64,000 nt of DNA from Volvox africanus (Eukaryota > Chlorophyta > Chlorophyceae > Chlamydomonadales > Volvocaceae), in the NCBI GenBank assembly GCA_030268105.1, contig BSDZ01000080.1:992001-1056000 (forward strand), written 5' to 3'. This document shows positions 49,547 to 63,216 of the stretch, one piece after another (position 1 is the first letter of the stretch; each line of letters opens with the position of its first letter). The notes under the pieces are model-generated. The model saw only the letters and a program-made list of their open reading frames with translations, made no database searches and was not told where the DNA came from. The position numbers and the translations under genes are program-made.

Positions 49547-52500
49547 TCATAAGTAGCTACGCGCCGCACCGATAGTGTTAAGGGTGATGCCGGCCACGTT
49601 CACAACGCTGAACTTGACACCGCCCAGGAGGAAGAATCCCAGAAACACGGCCACCACGCCCTGAAGAAGGGGACGAGGGTATTTAAGGTCAAAACCAACC
49701 AATACCCAGTAGAGACACCGGAAGGAGGTGGAAAAAGGGAGCATGATGGGACGGAGGAAGGCCCCGGTCCTCCGGACCTGGTTCCCGGAATGTCCTGGGC
49801 CTGGGGACCGAGGTGATACGTAAGCCCAAAGCTGCTGGGTCGAGTCAGCGCTGAACTGGGCAGTTAAGCAGGGCAAATCACCTTGATGACTCCCACGATG
49901 GTGGTGGTGAGCGCGCTGTTGTTGACAGTGCACAGGAAAAGAGAGTAGTTGAGCAGGCAACCCTGCAGAAACCATAAGGGGGAAGGAAGGAATGGGGATG
50001 AGTGCAAGGGCCCAAGTAAACTACAGTTGAAGAGTTCGAGAAAGGGTCATGACTCGACGAAAGCCCCCTGTACTGTAGCGCGCTTAAAACCTGCGACAGC
50101 AGCCCGGCGCCTAAAACCCACATGCACTCACCATCAGTGAGCAGGAAATGAGCGTGAACCACAGCGACAGCGCGCCGCTCGCCTGTACAGCGCTCTGGTA
50201 GGCCGCCGGTAGTGCTGCTACCTCCCCGGTGCCCCACACCACCACCAGCAGGAATGGCACCGATGTGATGGCATTGTAGTACAGCATCTCAGAGGTGCCG
50301 ATGCCCTCGTCGCCCTGTGCGAATGAGGAGGGCAGTTAAGTGCGGCAAAAATATCCCCTGGCCTATACTGGCATGCAGGATGCGCGAATCCGTTGATGTC
50401 CGTTTGTACGCAGTCGCAGTCAAAGGAGAGCATCTGCTAAAGCTGCCGCTGCTACCATTGCTGTACTTGGTAATGCGACGCCAAAACATTACGCGGAGCG
50501 AGGAAACATCCCTTCGTCCCATTACCGTCATAACTTAAATTTTTTGGGCTCCTAATTCTCGTTCCTAAGCTCTGCTTGTTAAACAAGCGACGCACACACC
50601 TGGAACTCCACGAGAAGCAAGTATGCCGCCTGCATGGTACATGACATGAGCGCAAACACGTAGCCCTGCGGTATGGAGAAACGTGAGAGAAGGCGAGGGC
50701 GGGGATCAGGAACGAAAACAACGAACACGGCGCGAGCGCAGGAATATGCAAACAAATATACACAATGCCTTCAAAGAAGGCTCCATTCGTCTGGTCAAAT
50801 GGAGTAATTCGGGCGCGAGACACAGGCTTCAATATATATGTGCCTGGGTGCCTGTGCCCTTGTCCCTTGCTAATCACATACTATGGAGATGCATGGGCGC
50901 CCTGGGTCTGGGTCTGGGTCTGGGTCTTCTTTTCAGGAGTCCCCACATAGGCCGCGATAACATCACTATCGCCATCCGTTTCGTCGTCCTACCCACCATG
51001 AGGTCAAAGGACAGATCGCCGATGCCTGCCACCACACAGCCCGCCACAACCAGGAATACGGCCAACGAAATCTCCAGCCGCGGCCAGCGCTTCCGAATGA
51101 TGGCCTGCGCGAACGCGAAGGGCGTCACGGGGACCCCTGCCTTACATGGCGCAAGTCCAGTATTGGCAATGGGGATAAGGGCTTCCCTAGGCGACGTAGA
51201 CAGGCCCGTAGATACAGAAACTTATCGGGCTAATTGCGCGCTGTGGTAAGGGGCTTAGGGTGCAATAGGCAAACAACCCCAAACCCCGCGTAACAGAACC
51301 GCCTCAGCGGATGAGCTTCAGTGTTCAGTTTGGCGGGGATGGTCAGCTGGAAATTGTTGTGCATCCAGCCAAGAATATTCACGCCAGGTTGGGGTAGGTT
51401 TGTCAGGCTTCGCGAGTGCACCTCGCACGTTTGCCATGTATTGAACCACCCGGTTATATGGCACGGGGCGCATGGTCCGAAGGAGATGCAAACCCCTACA
51501 ATCCTCGATAAACTTACAATGAACTTACGCGCGCACACATACACACTAGCCTCCTCACCTTCACGATGAGGATCATCATGGGAGTGAGGCGCTTTAGGAC
51601 GTTGTACATGGGAATGTTCAGCGTCTTCAGACCAAACCTATTGCACGTAGGAACAACAGGGAGATACCCGATAACAGGCAGCCCGGGTATGTACTATATA
51701 GGTAGACGTGCCGAGGTGACATCAAATGAGCCAAATACGACTCAAACGAGAGGGAGAGGCGGACGCCGTGCAAAACAGATCCAAGAAGATGAGACAACGC
51801 GGGTGTGACTATAAGCTGGAAGCCTGCACAGGGCTGTGCGACTTCTCCGGTTCACATCCAGCCAAGGGGCACACACTGGCACATCATATCTGATTTCACT
51901 CACAGTGCGAAACCGACGTTAGCTGTGTACAGCACCGTGATCCAAAACAGGCGCCTGCAGGTTGCCCAGGAGAACTGCCATGGATGGTGCACACGGGGGC
52001 CAATTATTAACCAGGTGTGAGCGAGGGGTGAATTCAGTGGCAACATCGGTTGGCAGGCAATACGCCAGCAGAGCAAGCTGACCAACAAGGGATAAAATGG
52101 AACATAAAGTTTAGAGCTTCAGGCGTGATTTCTGGTTTCAGGCGTGTCGGAAGTACTGTCAGAGAACACTGCCAAATCCATTTTCAGGTTCTTTAATTAT
52201 GCATGTGCGGCCTCCGCACCCTTCGTCCCTTCATCCTTATTCTTTTTGTGTCTTAGCCCGCCCCACCCACCCGCGGAAAATCCAGGTACCCGAGTTCCAG
52301 CAGCGGGTGGAGAATCATAAACGTGGAGACCATCTGCATCACCATGACCACGTTAGGCAGTGGCAGCATCTGCATGCTGGCTTTGTTGACGAAGTTCATA
52401 GAGACCGCCACCGTGCCATCTATTGGGGGACGCAAACGTAAAAACCCATGTCCGGGTCACCCAACCAGGGGGAAAGTGGCAGGTTGAGGAAACCAAATTA

Positions 52501-53389
52501 GTTTGATGTGCGCCACAATATGTCCGGGGAAATTATTCTGGTAGAGTTTAAGGGTTTAATCAAATTGATGTGGGTCACCGTTAGTTAGATGCAGGGAAAG
52601 GCTGGGTGAAAATTAGTCGGCAGTCCACAGAACCCATCTTTGGGAGAACAGGGAATGGAGGGGCAGCACAAAGCGGCTCAGAGCGCTAGAATGCATCGAT
52701 TGTACATGACATATGAAGCTAAAAATCACGTGTTGCGCGCGGTAGGGTGCCATGCGCAAGAACGGGAGTCGCTGCGACGGAAGCGGGCGGCTCCGCGAGA
52801 GTTACACCGTGCCCACACCCGCCACGAGCCGGATGGCCAACATCATCAAAGATTTTTTCCTAACAATATAAAGTTAAGACACTTACAAAGGATTGCGGAG
52901 CCGATGCCCAGAAAACCATAGGCCTGCGCGTGGTGGGCGGGAGCTGAAACCATAATCAGAAGTGCAAAGCCTCGCATACAAAAATGAACGATTTGACAAG
53001 TGGCATCCATTACGTCGTATTATCAGCTGCAATCTGCATGGCTGGCGCTAGCGGGGACGATAGCGTGCAAGCCCTACCCTATATGCTTCAGGAATGAGCG
53101 CTGCACAATAGCCTGTGACAAATAATGATGACATATAGAAGATCATATCAAGACGCCAGCTTAACAACACTTGCCTTCTGCACAAACGTGCTCCTGAACA
53201 GCGAACTTCCTTGATTGCGACCTGGTACACTCCTGTAAGCATCCAAATGCCAAAATAATGAAGGTAACTAAAAGTCCAATCCCCCAGTAATCCTGCTTCA
53301 CTTTGGATGCTCACCCCTGAGGCCCCATGCTTTGGGGCAACAACGGCTCCATCTCCGGCTGCCTGCGCTGTTCCATCACTATTTTTCAA
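49547..53389 (-). CDS. Nucleotide-sugar transporter (drug/metabolite transporter superfamily)
   Basis: SLC35/NST proteins exchange cytosolic nucleotide sugars for luminal nucleotide monophosphates across Golgi or ER membranes, feeding glycan synthesis. Ten exons: 53389-53315, 52923-52887, 52419-52271, 51974-51904, 51637-51559, 51140-50997, 50665-50600, 50314-50132, 49962-49882, 49660-49547; these join in frame to 332 codons, the usual length of the family. Motifs in order: YGTVAVSMNFVNKASMQ, LPNVVMVMQMVSTFMIL, GLKTLNIPMYNVLKRLTP, EISLAVFLVVAGCVVAGIGD, MQAAYLLLVEFQ, GTSEMLYYNAITSVPFLLVV, the highly diagnostic CLLNYSLFLCTVNNSALTTT and VGVIKGVVAVFLGFFLLGG. The hydrophobic stretches fit about ten membrane passes. 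The substrate (UDP-sugar or GDP-mannose) cannot be read from sequence alone. The first short exon and the 51140 acceptor are the least certain. Confidence 0.9.
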
Positions 53390-54532
53390 CAGATTTCCAA
53401 GGTACTTTAAGCAGGTGCGTTACGGAACGTCAACGTCAACGTCCGAAACTGATCAGGTGCTCATGTGGAATGGACCAATCATTCGCTCATAATAATTATG
53501 TTCATAAGAAACATAATATATATTCCATGCAAACATGTAGCCGAATTACGACGGATGGGGGATTTCAATACATGTACGGATGAAAAAAACTGTCATACAA
53601 GTCACAGCGAAAAGTGCAGAGATTTAGGGGTGGCAATTTCCAAGTGTCTCTCTTTCAAAGGTCATACATGTTAATTTCTGATATTGTACCATGTAGTAAA
53701 CCAAGGACGAGCACACGCCATTACAGCCCAAGGGGCAAGATTCGAGGCCACTTCATAGAGCCTGGTACTTCATGCACGCCAAGAAGAAAAGGCAAACAAA
53801 TAATTAATATTGATGCACACAGCTTCTCTATGTGTTGTTTGCCCCAACAGGTCAACGACGCTAACGAGTCAAAGAAAAATTATCAATAACCTCGTGGACC
53901 TGTCATTGTGCACGATTATGCGCAATTCAGTCCACTCAACTCAGTCACACCGCATCCTTACGGCTTTTGATGTTTCATGGTTCAAAACAGAGTCAAATGC
54001 CCCATGGATGAACCCAGCAGGACCCAGGCCATAAGCGCCACTTAACCGCTTTCCAGTATCATGTATACACTCCGCCGGGACCTCATCGTATGATGCTAAA
54101 AATCCCTTGCTTTAAGTATTTTGTACGATCCAGAGAATGATATGGTGTGCAATTACGGAAGCCGCAGTAGCAGTATGTCAGGTTTGGCTGCAACGCTCCA
54201 AGGGCGATGTACGCGACAACATCTACCCCATTAAAATTTACGTATCTCCCATAGACAGATTAAGTAAGTATACATTATCAAGCGAAGTATAAAGAAATAT
54301 TTCCACCGCCTCTTTGCGTACTGCACCCTACTTCTTGCCCTTGCGGAGTATAGTGGCCGGCCATATGCGATGATAACCCTACATTATCTTTGCGTTCTGT
54401 AGCTGTCACGTTTTTTTTGAGTTGTCCATTATATGTTTGGTGTTGAATAGTGTGCTTAAGGAGCTTTTGCAAAACATAGCATATACTTATTTTACTGATG
54501 TATTATATAATCAGACCTGAATTTATGAAATA
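53390..54532. promoter_or_regulatory. Divergent intergenic region between transporter and aspartic protease
   Basis: The two genes start head to head (minus ATG at 53389, plus ATG at 54533), so both promoters should lie here. The sequence is AT-rich with no recognisable exon or clear core element. Confidence 0.35.
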
Positions 54533-57500
54533 ATGCAGCGCACGCCGTTGAGCGGCGGCTCTCTGATAAGAGGAGCGGTGTCGCGGCGGGCTGTCCTTGC
54601 ATCATTACCTTGGACATCATTACCTCACTATCGTGCGAGTAAGCTCTGCACAAATGCATTAGCGCGAGGAGACCGGACTGGCAACTTACAGTCCCTGGCA
54701 CTAGAGCACGTGCTAGAGCAGCTGCGAAAAGTCCAAGGGATTTATCGTCTGGCCCCGAATGTCGAGGTATGTATGTTCGGAATCGCCGATTGTTGAAGAA
54801 ACACGTCCTTCCGTGATCTTGCTTAGCAAAGCGAGTGTTCGACGTAACACTTAACAAAGTGGGACGGAAGCGCAAAGTCCTAATCCAAAGCAACATGTAT
54901 TAGTCAGCATGGGTTGTAGGCTCTTGTCAGAAGCACCTCCCGAACATAACCTGTATGACTGAAAGCGCTGACTGCCGCGTCGCAGGCCACTGTCACAGGG
55001 CGTGGCAAGCATCTTGGCATTGCCGTTAGCTGGAATTTGCGTTGGACAGCTTCTGGATGCTTCTCAGAGGAGATCCGGGGTCCCCAGCTAACATTCAAAT
55101 GGGGTTACGACGGTCGGGAAGACAGCGGCTGTTGGGAGGTAAGGCGCCGGTCAAGGCGAGCGCGCTATAGACGGTTCAGTTATTCAGCTCAGGCTTCTGT
55201 AATCCAAGCGATTGGTACGAACTGGGAGTAGTGGGCCAAAGATGGTCGAAAGGGTATTTGGGTCAAAGAGAGAGGGGGGTTACCGATATGTCACAAACTA
55301 ATAGAGCGGGAAATGGGGAAGTGAAAATTAAGGCAGATGCTTAGTCAATGTGTATGTGTGCGTAAATGCGTGAAGGTTATACATACACACATATATGTAT
55401 ATACATTATATGTATATTTTACATTACACATACATAACCTGGGAAAACCACTGATTTCGGAGAAGTCGGCATGGGAGACTGGATGAGGGTGCCCCGAAAC
55501 ACCGGGGAAGGTAGGGACTGCCAGGTTAGTGGCCACGGGTGATGTACCCCCCTATCCTACACACATAATGTACGATATAATGTGTGTGTGTGCGCGCGCG
55601 CGCATGTGGAGGAGCAGCTCCTCAAACCGCCCCTTTCCGCCGGTCGCGGATCCAAATCCCCCACCCTCGCGCACACATCCCTCGCTGGTTGTCTGTGCAG
55701 GTGGACAGCTCGGGGCTGGTTCGCATTATGGAGTGCGATGATCACGAGGTGAGGGGGCCTTGGGGGCCGTGCGGTAGGGAAGGAGCCAATATTGGAGGTC
55801 GTAGCGAGAGGAGCCTTCGGGGGTCCTCTTATACACACACACACAGGCAATGACAGAGGCAATGACGAGGCGGCGGATGGAGGCCCGTATGCAGGTAGTG
55901 GGTATCGGTGGTAAACGGGGTGGTAGGTTTCCAGGTGGCCACTAACCTAGTGAATATGTATGTGTACGGCAGGAAAGGGGTTTGGGAGCAGATAAGGGAG
56001 AGCTCTCCCGCCCACACACACACACACACACACACACGCGCGCTCTCCCGTCTGCCACCCTTACTCACCCGGGCTCCTGTGTCCCGTGAGTCCGTTGTTT
56101 ATCTTACCCCTTAGCTCCGCGTCTCTGTCTCCTGTATCGTAATCTCCCCTCTCTGCCTCACACCCTCTTCGCACCTCTTCCTCCCTGATCCCTCCCTTGT
56201 CATACCACCCCTTCCGAGTCCCACTACTCGCCCGGTGGCTTACTGCAGGCGGTTCTCATGACCACGTACATCCGTACAGGGTGCTGGCTACAGCCCCACC
56301 TCAAGGATCGCTTCGACATGGAGCTATTGCCAAAGCCCCTAATATCGGTTACAGCAACATCTGGCAGTAGCAGCAGCAGTAGCGGACGGCGCAGCGCTGT
56401 GCCCAATGGTGGCGCAGTTGCCGAGCGTGGCGATACCCGGAGCAACGCCCCGGCCGAGAACAGCAACAGCAGTAGCAGTCATAAGCAACAATCAACGATC
56501 CCTGCTACTGCAGCCACCGTGACAGCTACTGCCACGGCTGCTCCGGTGCGCAGTGCCAATGATCGTGGTGGCGGCGGCGCAGGCGGGCATGAGCCGGCGA
56601 CGGCCGCGACCCATGGGTCAAGTCAGTCTGGGGCGACACCCGCATTGGATGACGTCATTGCCATCGGATTGCGGCTCAAGGGCCGGAAGGTAAGAAGGGT
56701 GCGTGTGTGTATGTGTGTGTTTGCCACGATCCGGGTGGCTTTCGCCCACCGAACTAGATTTTGGAGTCCAGCTCAAAATGCCCCGGGTCGCCCAAAGATG
56801 GCCCTCCTGGAGCTGAGTTGGCAGCGAGGCGGGGTAGGAAAGAATTGGTTGGGGCGGATGGGCGAGGAAGTGAGGAATTGGGTCCGGTGGGTTGCTTGGC
56901 GTGACGAGGACGGGGGGAAGAAGGGCTCATACAGGTTTGTTGTGTTTGGTTGTATGCGTCGGTTGTTGGTTGTATCAAGCCAGTCATCAGCGTCATCAAA
57001 TCAAGTGCATTTCATTTTTCGCCAGCTTGCCACCATATTCTGCCTTTCTTCCGGCGTCACACTATATTCTAACCATATCCTAACTATCGCGCCCTACGCT
57101 GAATTACGGGGTGTCGTACATGGTATATATGGTTCGTACACCGAAGCTTCGTGTACGGGTGTTGGTACGGCGGCGCGACTGGCGGTTGCTGGGATTCGAC
57201 CATCGTATGTGTGCAGACGTGGAGACCTGGGAGCTAGGCGAGTGGAAGGAGTGGGCGGAGGGGTAAGTGGTGGCCCGGGAGGGGGACGGCAGGAAACACA
57301 GATGTGCACACGAGGGGTGTGAGACCGCCTCCAGTCCTTGTGGGGAAGTTGGCACGATGGGGGCAGACGTATAAGCTTGAGGCATATGCATCACGCCTTC
57401 TCACGAGGCCCTAGCCGCTAACCGTCTTCCTTACTTGCCAACCAAGCCTAACCCCGATCTTTACCACATCTTGCCACGCGTGTGTTCCGTTGTGTGTTTG

Positions 57501-60500
57501 TCTTATTTGTCGTACAGCGTTCAATACCCATCAAGTGCGCTGCATAAGGCCTCCAACGGGGGACAGCACGCCTACCTCACGGTCGGTGGAGCAGCAGAGC
57601 ATGTGGCGCCGCCGCCGCAGTTGCCGGAGGTGCTCCTGCCGCCGGCAATCGCTGGCGCCGCCGCCGCCGTGACCGCGTCGTCGTCGTCATTGTCGCCATC
57701 CTCGCCGCCGCTAGGCTCCACAGCTATAAACGATTCCTCCGCCGACACAGCTAGCTCCCCGACATCACGCTCCTCTCCAAACGTCTTCGCCGTAACTGGT
57801 TTGACGGCGGCGCTACAGTTGCCGCGGCCTACTGACTTTGGAATGCCTCTGCTGCCGCCCATCCCTGGAGACACCAGATACTACCTCCAGGGGGGGAAGG
57901 AGGCGGTGCCGCTGTGGAGGTCTGCCAGTGGGCATTTCCTGGTGGGCATAGGTCGGAGTGGGGAGGCGCGGAGAGTATCGATCCCTTTCTTTATGGAGGA
58001 AAGGTTTTGTACATGCTGTATGATTAGTGCAGGTGTCGGGGTGTGTGTATTTGTCCCCATCTCCCTCCTCAGGCCGCGCCCGACGCCAGCCCGCCCCCCT
58101 CCGTCCCCCCCGTCCATCCCCTGCAGGTGCGTCCCACCATCAACGGTCAACCGGGTGGCGGTTACTTCGTGTTGGACACGGGCGCCAGCGGCTTCGTGGT
58201 AACCCCGCAGGTACACCGTGTATGTCTGTGTATTGGCGACGTGAGGACCGGACAATCCCCCCCTTTTCCGCAGCATTCCCCCGCGTGCTGCGCATGCCTC
58301 CGAGTCGCCTCTCTCTCTCTCTCCCCAAATCCGCCACCTCCCACCCGCCACCGCAAACGTTGTGCCCGGACTCGTTGCCTATTTAAGCAACCGTATAACT
58401 CACTCAGGTCCACTCTCATATATGCTCACATACACACACATACATATATATATATACATATATATGTTTATATTTTTATATAATATACACACACGCTACC
58501 ACCTACCTCACCTTCCTCAACGACCCCACCACCCTCATCCTTTCTCCGAAACCACGCTTCCCGGAGGCCAGGCCGCCGCGCGACTTGGCGGTCAGTCGTT
58601 CGGTGAGACTCACGCGGCGTCCATATCGGGAAAGGTGGCGGCTCGCTTTGTGCGTATGAGCTCATGGAGCCTTGGGGGGCTCTGCATCCAGCAGCCGGTG
58701 TTGATGGTGATGGCGCTGGATGGACTCGTACGGGGAACTCCAGGAGAGGTGGTGGGCATCGTGGGACATGACCTATTCAGGTGCGTTGGGGAAGAAGGTT
58801 GAAGACGGCAGGAAAGAAGGGAGAGAGAGAGACAAGGGGGAAAGGAAGGGGGTGGAACAGCTCCCAAATAAAACACGTGGGGGATGACTGCGGTCATGCG
58901 TTGAAGACGAATCGGCGCGAGACGTGGTACGGCAGCTGGGTTACACAAAAAAAGTACTTTCCACCACCGCGACTGCGTGTGCGGATCTGGAGTCTTATCA
59001 GCAGAAAGCCGACCCCAGGGACACAGCATCGGGGTTGACGACAGACACAGGTACCAACAGGCGGCAAATACCAGTGTCGTACTTCCCCGATGGGAAAGTA
59101 GCTATTGGATTACATAGCTTTTGTCCAAACCCAGGGAAGCGAAGGGTGACGGGGGAAACACCCGGCGGGGGGGGTAAAGTGGGCAGATTGCGGGCGCGTA
59201 TGTGTCGGGGTCGGGGTATGATGGGGGAACCGTCAGCCGTACAACTGTACGAAAGTTTGTGTGAAGCGTTTTTGTTCGTGGGTTAGGTGAAGAGTGCAAA
59301 GTGGTTGGACGGTGTGCTTTTCCTTCGTACGTACGGCAGGCGTGCTGTTGTGGAGGTGCCGCAGCTGCTAGAAGTCAAGGGGGGAGGAGCATTCGCAACA
59401 GCAGGAGGCGTTGTCTCTGGATCTGATTCTGGATCCGACTGTGAAGAAGATCACGATACGCTGGGCGTCAGTCGAGAGCGTGAGGTTTCGACGGCGGCTG
59501 GGGCGTCGTCTGTGTCGGCCTTGTACGCCGGCGGCAATGGCAGCAGTAGTGAGGCTCCATTTGGGCCGCCGCTGTCGGCGCTGCGCTCGATACCTGTATT
59601 TGACGACGTCGGGGCTGCGGCGGCAGCGCTCAGTCAGCCGCCTAGCGTCGCCGCAGCGGCAGTGCCGTCACCTACTGTCGTACAGGAGCCTTCATCGTCA
59701 CCTCTGTGTTTCACGGTTCCCCGGGAGACCCATGGGAAGCCAGGGAGCCACCTAACTCCTGGCAGTAGCGTCACGGCAGCAGCAGAAGAAAGCAGCAGGG
59801 GCGATACTTGTATCCACAACAGCAGGAGCAGGTTTACAGCAGGACCAGGCGCCAGCTGTAGCAGTAACGATAGCACTAGCAGTAGCAGTAGCAGTAGGAA
59901 TGGCAGCGGTCAAAGCCTTGTCGCCCGGGCGTCTGCCGGCCGCAGTACAACGGCCCGCGCCGTGTGGCGCGCGGCTCTTACGGTGCCGTACACTGTGCAT
60001 GAGATGATGTTGCACCACCCGCTTGAGTACGGCAACGAGTCCGAGTGGGTTTGGGAGCCTCTCGTTATGGTGCGTGTGTGAGCCTCCTCTCGTCATCCTG
60101 GTCCATGATGAATTCAATTTGGTGAACCCATATTATTATTTTTTCTTTATTATTATTATTATCATCATCATCATTATTATTATTGTTTTTATTATTATTA
60201 GTAGTAGTAGTATTCGGCCTAAGCATGTTCCGTGTCATTCCTTTCCTGCCCCATCTCCAGAGTAAAACTTTTCGTCGTAAGGACTTTTTACAACTAAACT
60301 TTCAGGGCCTTAAATCCACCACTATTCCACGACCACCACCTTTGCCCCGGCAGATCGCCAACCTGCCCCACGTGCACCTCTGCTTCGCTGACCCTGGCGG
60401 GGGCCCACCCCGATCCGTACTGGTGATGGTTGACTCGGGCGCATGCGGAGCGGATCTCATGTTGCACTCTAGGTCGCAGAAGGAGCTGGGGCTGCTGCCC

Positions 60501-61586
60501 GCGGCCACAGCGGGTGGACCCTCTGGTACCGCAGGCGGAGGGGGAGGGGGAGGGAGCTCTTCCGCGGGCAAATCCCAGGGCCATTACCTCCGTGGAGTGG
60601 GTCAGGAACCCCGGGACTTCGTACAGCTGCAGGTGTGGGGGGAAGGGGGGTAATGTGTTTCGAAGGGTGGGAAGAGGGGATCCTGTACTTTGTGTAGGTA
60701 GGTTGTGTGGGTGTTTGGGGAGGGCTTCGAGGTCAATAAATACGAGACTCGGTGTGTGTGTTTGTGTGCTTGTGTGGAGAGGGGGGTAGCACTGGCGTGC
60801 GTAGGAAAATTTCCGGTTACAGACATGCTCAGGTCGTTGAGAACCCCTCTCCCGTTACCTCTCCCTCTGCCAACCCCCTGAACTCAGATGTTGGACGTAC
60901 CGTGGCTGGAGGTGGCCGGAGTTAGGTTTGAGCAGGTGGGGGGCTTGGGGCCCTGCACAAGCAGTGTGGGGACTTAGATTGGGGATGCGAGAGTTAGGTA
61001 CGAGATGCGTGAGATATGCAGTGGTAGTTGTAGTATAAAGGGGGGATGGCGGATGGAATGAGAAAAGAACGTGTTTCCATAGGTGGTGTCACTATATCAA
61101 TTTAACACGTTTGACAAGATCGAATCACCACGAATGTGTGTGTGTGTGTGTGCGTATCCGAAAATCCCCCTCGCACTCGCACTCGCACTCGCTCTCTCAC
61201 TCATTACACGTCTCACACTGATTGATATGGGATAGAATTGCATCGAATATCCGGATACTTAGGGGCCGCCCGTGGAGTACATGTATACACGTATGTATAG
61301 CGCACACACAGAGGCTCACACAAATCTCAGTTATCCCCGCGCTTCCCCTCCCTCCCTCCCTCCCTCCCTTGTTACGCCCTCTTTACCCCCCCCCCCTCCC
61401 CTGTGGCAGATCCGCTGCATGTGCGCCGCTATAGGCGGTTTGGATATCTCCATATATAGCCACGGCATCCTGTGCGGCGACTTGCTGGCCCGTCTGGAAT
61501 GGGCCATAGACTACACGCACAAACGGATCGGCTTTAGGCGTGGCGCCTTCGCTCCCGCACCCTCTTCCACACCCCTGCTTCTGTGA
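54533..61586 (+). CDS. Aspartic protease (pepsin/retropepsin-like), large-insert form
   Basis: Endopeptidase with two active-site aspartates. Exons: 54533-54766, 54986-55138, 55701-55748, 56249-56689, 57549-57941, 58127-58210, 58572-58780, 59340-60069, 60306-60632, 60888-60935, 61410-61586; these join in frame to 947 residues. The first lobe has GGYFVLDTGASGFVVTP, then ARLGGQSFGETHAASISG and GEVVGIVGHDLF; the second has VLVMVDSGACGADLMLH and later HGILCGDLLARLEWAIDY. A basic Ser/Arg/Ala-rich N-terminus (MQRTPLSGGSLIRGAVSRR) could target an organelle. Large Ser/Ala/Thr-rich inserts precede the first catalytic motif and separate the lobes (about 240 codons in exon 59340-60069 alone). The canonical pepsin disulphide pattern is not evident, so it is closer to the plant and algal DTGA/DSGA proteases of retropepsin type. 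Acceptors at 57549 and 58572 were chosen to keep frame. Confidence 0.85.
55436..55567 (-). repeat. 132-bp dispersed repeat, copy 2 (inverted)
   Basis: Inverted partner of 17554-17685, here inside an intron of the aspartic protease gene. A shorter related piece (GTGGCCACTAACCT) recurs at about 55936, in the next intron. Confidence 0.85.
58436..58484. repeat. ACATATATA dinucleotide repeat
   Basis: CACATACATATATATATATA-type repeat in the intron after the DTGA exon; a similar TATATG stretch lies at 55380-55430. Confidence 0.9.
60126..60210. repeat. ATT/ATC/GTA trinucleotide microsatellite
   Basis: TATTATTATT, ATCATCATC and TAGTAGTAG runs in the protease intron 60070-60305. Confidence 0.95.
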
Positions 61587-62732
61587 GAGAGATAGCGAAA
61601 GTAACTCTTTTCTCCTTTCCTCGACGCAAGCATGCATCTGTTGAGGCAGATGCCGATGCAGGTGTGGATGCGGCCCAGTCCTGTGCGATATGTGGTACAT
61701 GGCAGCAGGGGGGGCACGCAGGGCCGTATACCCCGAACTTCCGCCTCCATTATTTGTTCCTTCCCCAAAAACTAGAACGCACAAGACGTGAGGCATAAGG
61801 CTGGAGGCTCAAGACAGCAGATCGCGTGCCGTTGGTGCGTTGTTGGTTGCATTTCGTTTTCTGTTTCACCCCTGGCGCGGAGTGGGTTGTTGTCTGTATG
61901 TGGGTGGGGGTAGGGTGGTTTAAGGAGGGGGAGTTGGAGGGGGGAAATGAGGAATGTGTGAGAGAGTGGTGAAGAGTAGTGAGCATTTTTTCACTGAGCA
62001 CTAATACGTTATTTTTTGAAGTCCATAGTAGTATCCGATTTTTCCTCAACCACTAGCTAAAGCCCTGTGGCCTGACCTGCCACAGCCGAGCACGAGTCAT
62101 CAGATTCCACATTTGACATTCGTTCAGATTCCACATTTGGCATTCGTTGCTGGCCGAGCTGCCGCTTTTTGAAAATCAGCTGTGAGCTACTTCCTCCATT
62201 TTTAAAGCCAAGCCGGGTCTCGAAGGAATAGGGATTGGCAAGAGGGAAAAGAAGGGCAAGAGGGACAAGGCAACAAAAACAGCTCCAATAGGACCGCAAG
62301 GCCCACAAAGCACACAGCATGGCCGCTCTAAGTCAACTGACAGACTATAGTCTCGTGATGTACGGCAGCTGGGTCGTCTTGGCAGCGGATGCCGTCGCTG
62401 CCACTGCCACTGCCGGTGGTGGAGGCGAAGGCGGCGCTGCCACAACTGATATGAGGTCCCCGTCGTGAAACCGTGTGAAGATGCTTCCATAGTTCTTCGA
62501 GCCTACGTCTGGGGCTGTCTATCACCAGACACCAAGACGCGGCGGGTCATGAGCACTGGCAACCAGGACAACCCGCGCATGCGGGTGCAATCTGGGGGAT
62601 GCATTCTATACACGCATTTCGGTTGAGATCAGTCTTGGCCTCCCTTATTTACCCACCCCCCAGGTGGACGTATGTATGGGATAGAAGAGTATGAGCCGCT
62701 ATTGGACGCTTTGTGCATTTATGCATGCGGTT
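61587..62732. other. Downstream spacer of the protease gene
   Basis: No recognisable gene. A minus-strand polybasic, repeat-like segment (PNVESERMSNVESD at about 62090-62140) comes from a duplicated ATTCCACATTTG word. No TGTAA was found close to the protease stop. Confidence 0.45.
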
Positions 62733-63131
62733 GGAAGCCGGGATGGTTGGGCGTAAGGCCCTGGGAGAGGCAGTTGTACAGATGTCTCGCACCAGGCCTT
62801 GTCCTCAGGGCTATTTTTAATCGCGTGCTATTGCTTTCTCTTTCATCTTGTTTTTGTTGTCTAGCACGCCATTTGCCCTTTCTGGTACAGATATGCTGTG
62901 CTAAAAGGCCTGGCTTGAAGAACCTTGACCGAAAGAACCGAAGAATGAAACCAGCAACACGGCGGGCGATGTAACTGAGGATGGTAGGGCGGGCGCGTGC
63001 TGGACAACAAAAACAAGATGAAAGAGAAAGCAATAGCACGTGATTAAAAACAGCCCTGAGGACAAGGCCTGGTGCGAGACATCTGTACAACTGCCTCTCC
63101 CAGGGCCTTACGCCCAACCATCCCGGCTTCC
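62733..63131. repeat. 137-bp fold-back inverted repeat (long hairpin)
   Basis: The left arm 62733-62869 is the reverse complement of the right arm 62995-63131 with three differences, all transitions, around a 125-bp loop. Each arm keeps the same open frame (GWLGVRPWERQLYRCLAPGL). A transcript in either direction would form a very stable stem, a possible small-RNA precursor or fold-back element. Confidence 0.9.
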
Positions 63132-63216
63132 TAACGCAAGTCCGCATTAGATGTTGCTCACGGACGAGTAGCCAAGGAAAAGAAAACTGGCCTCCCAGCA
63201 GTTGAAGTACCGCACA

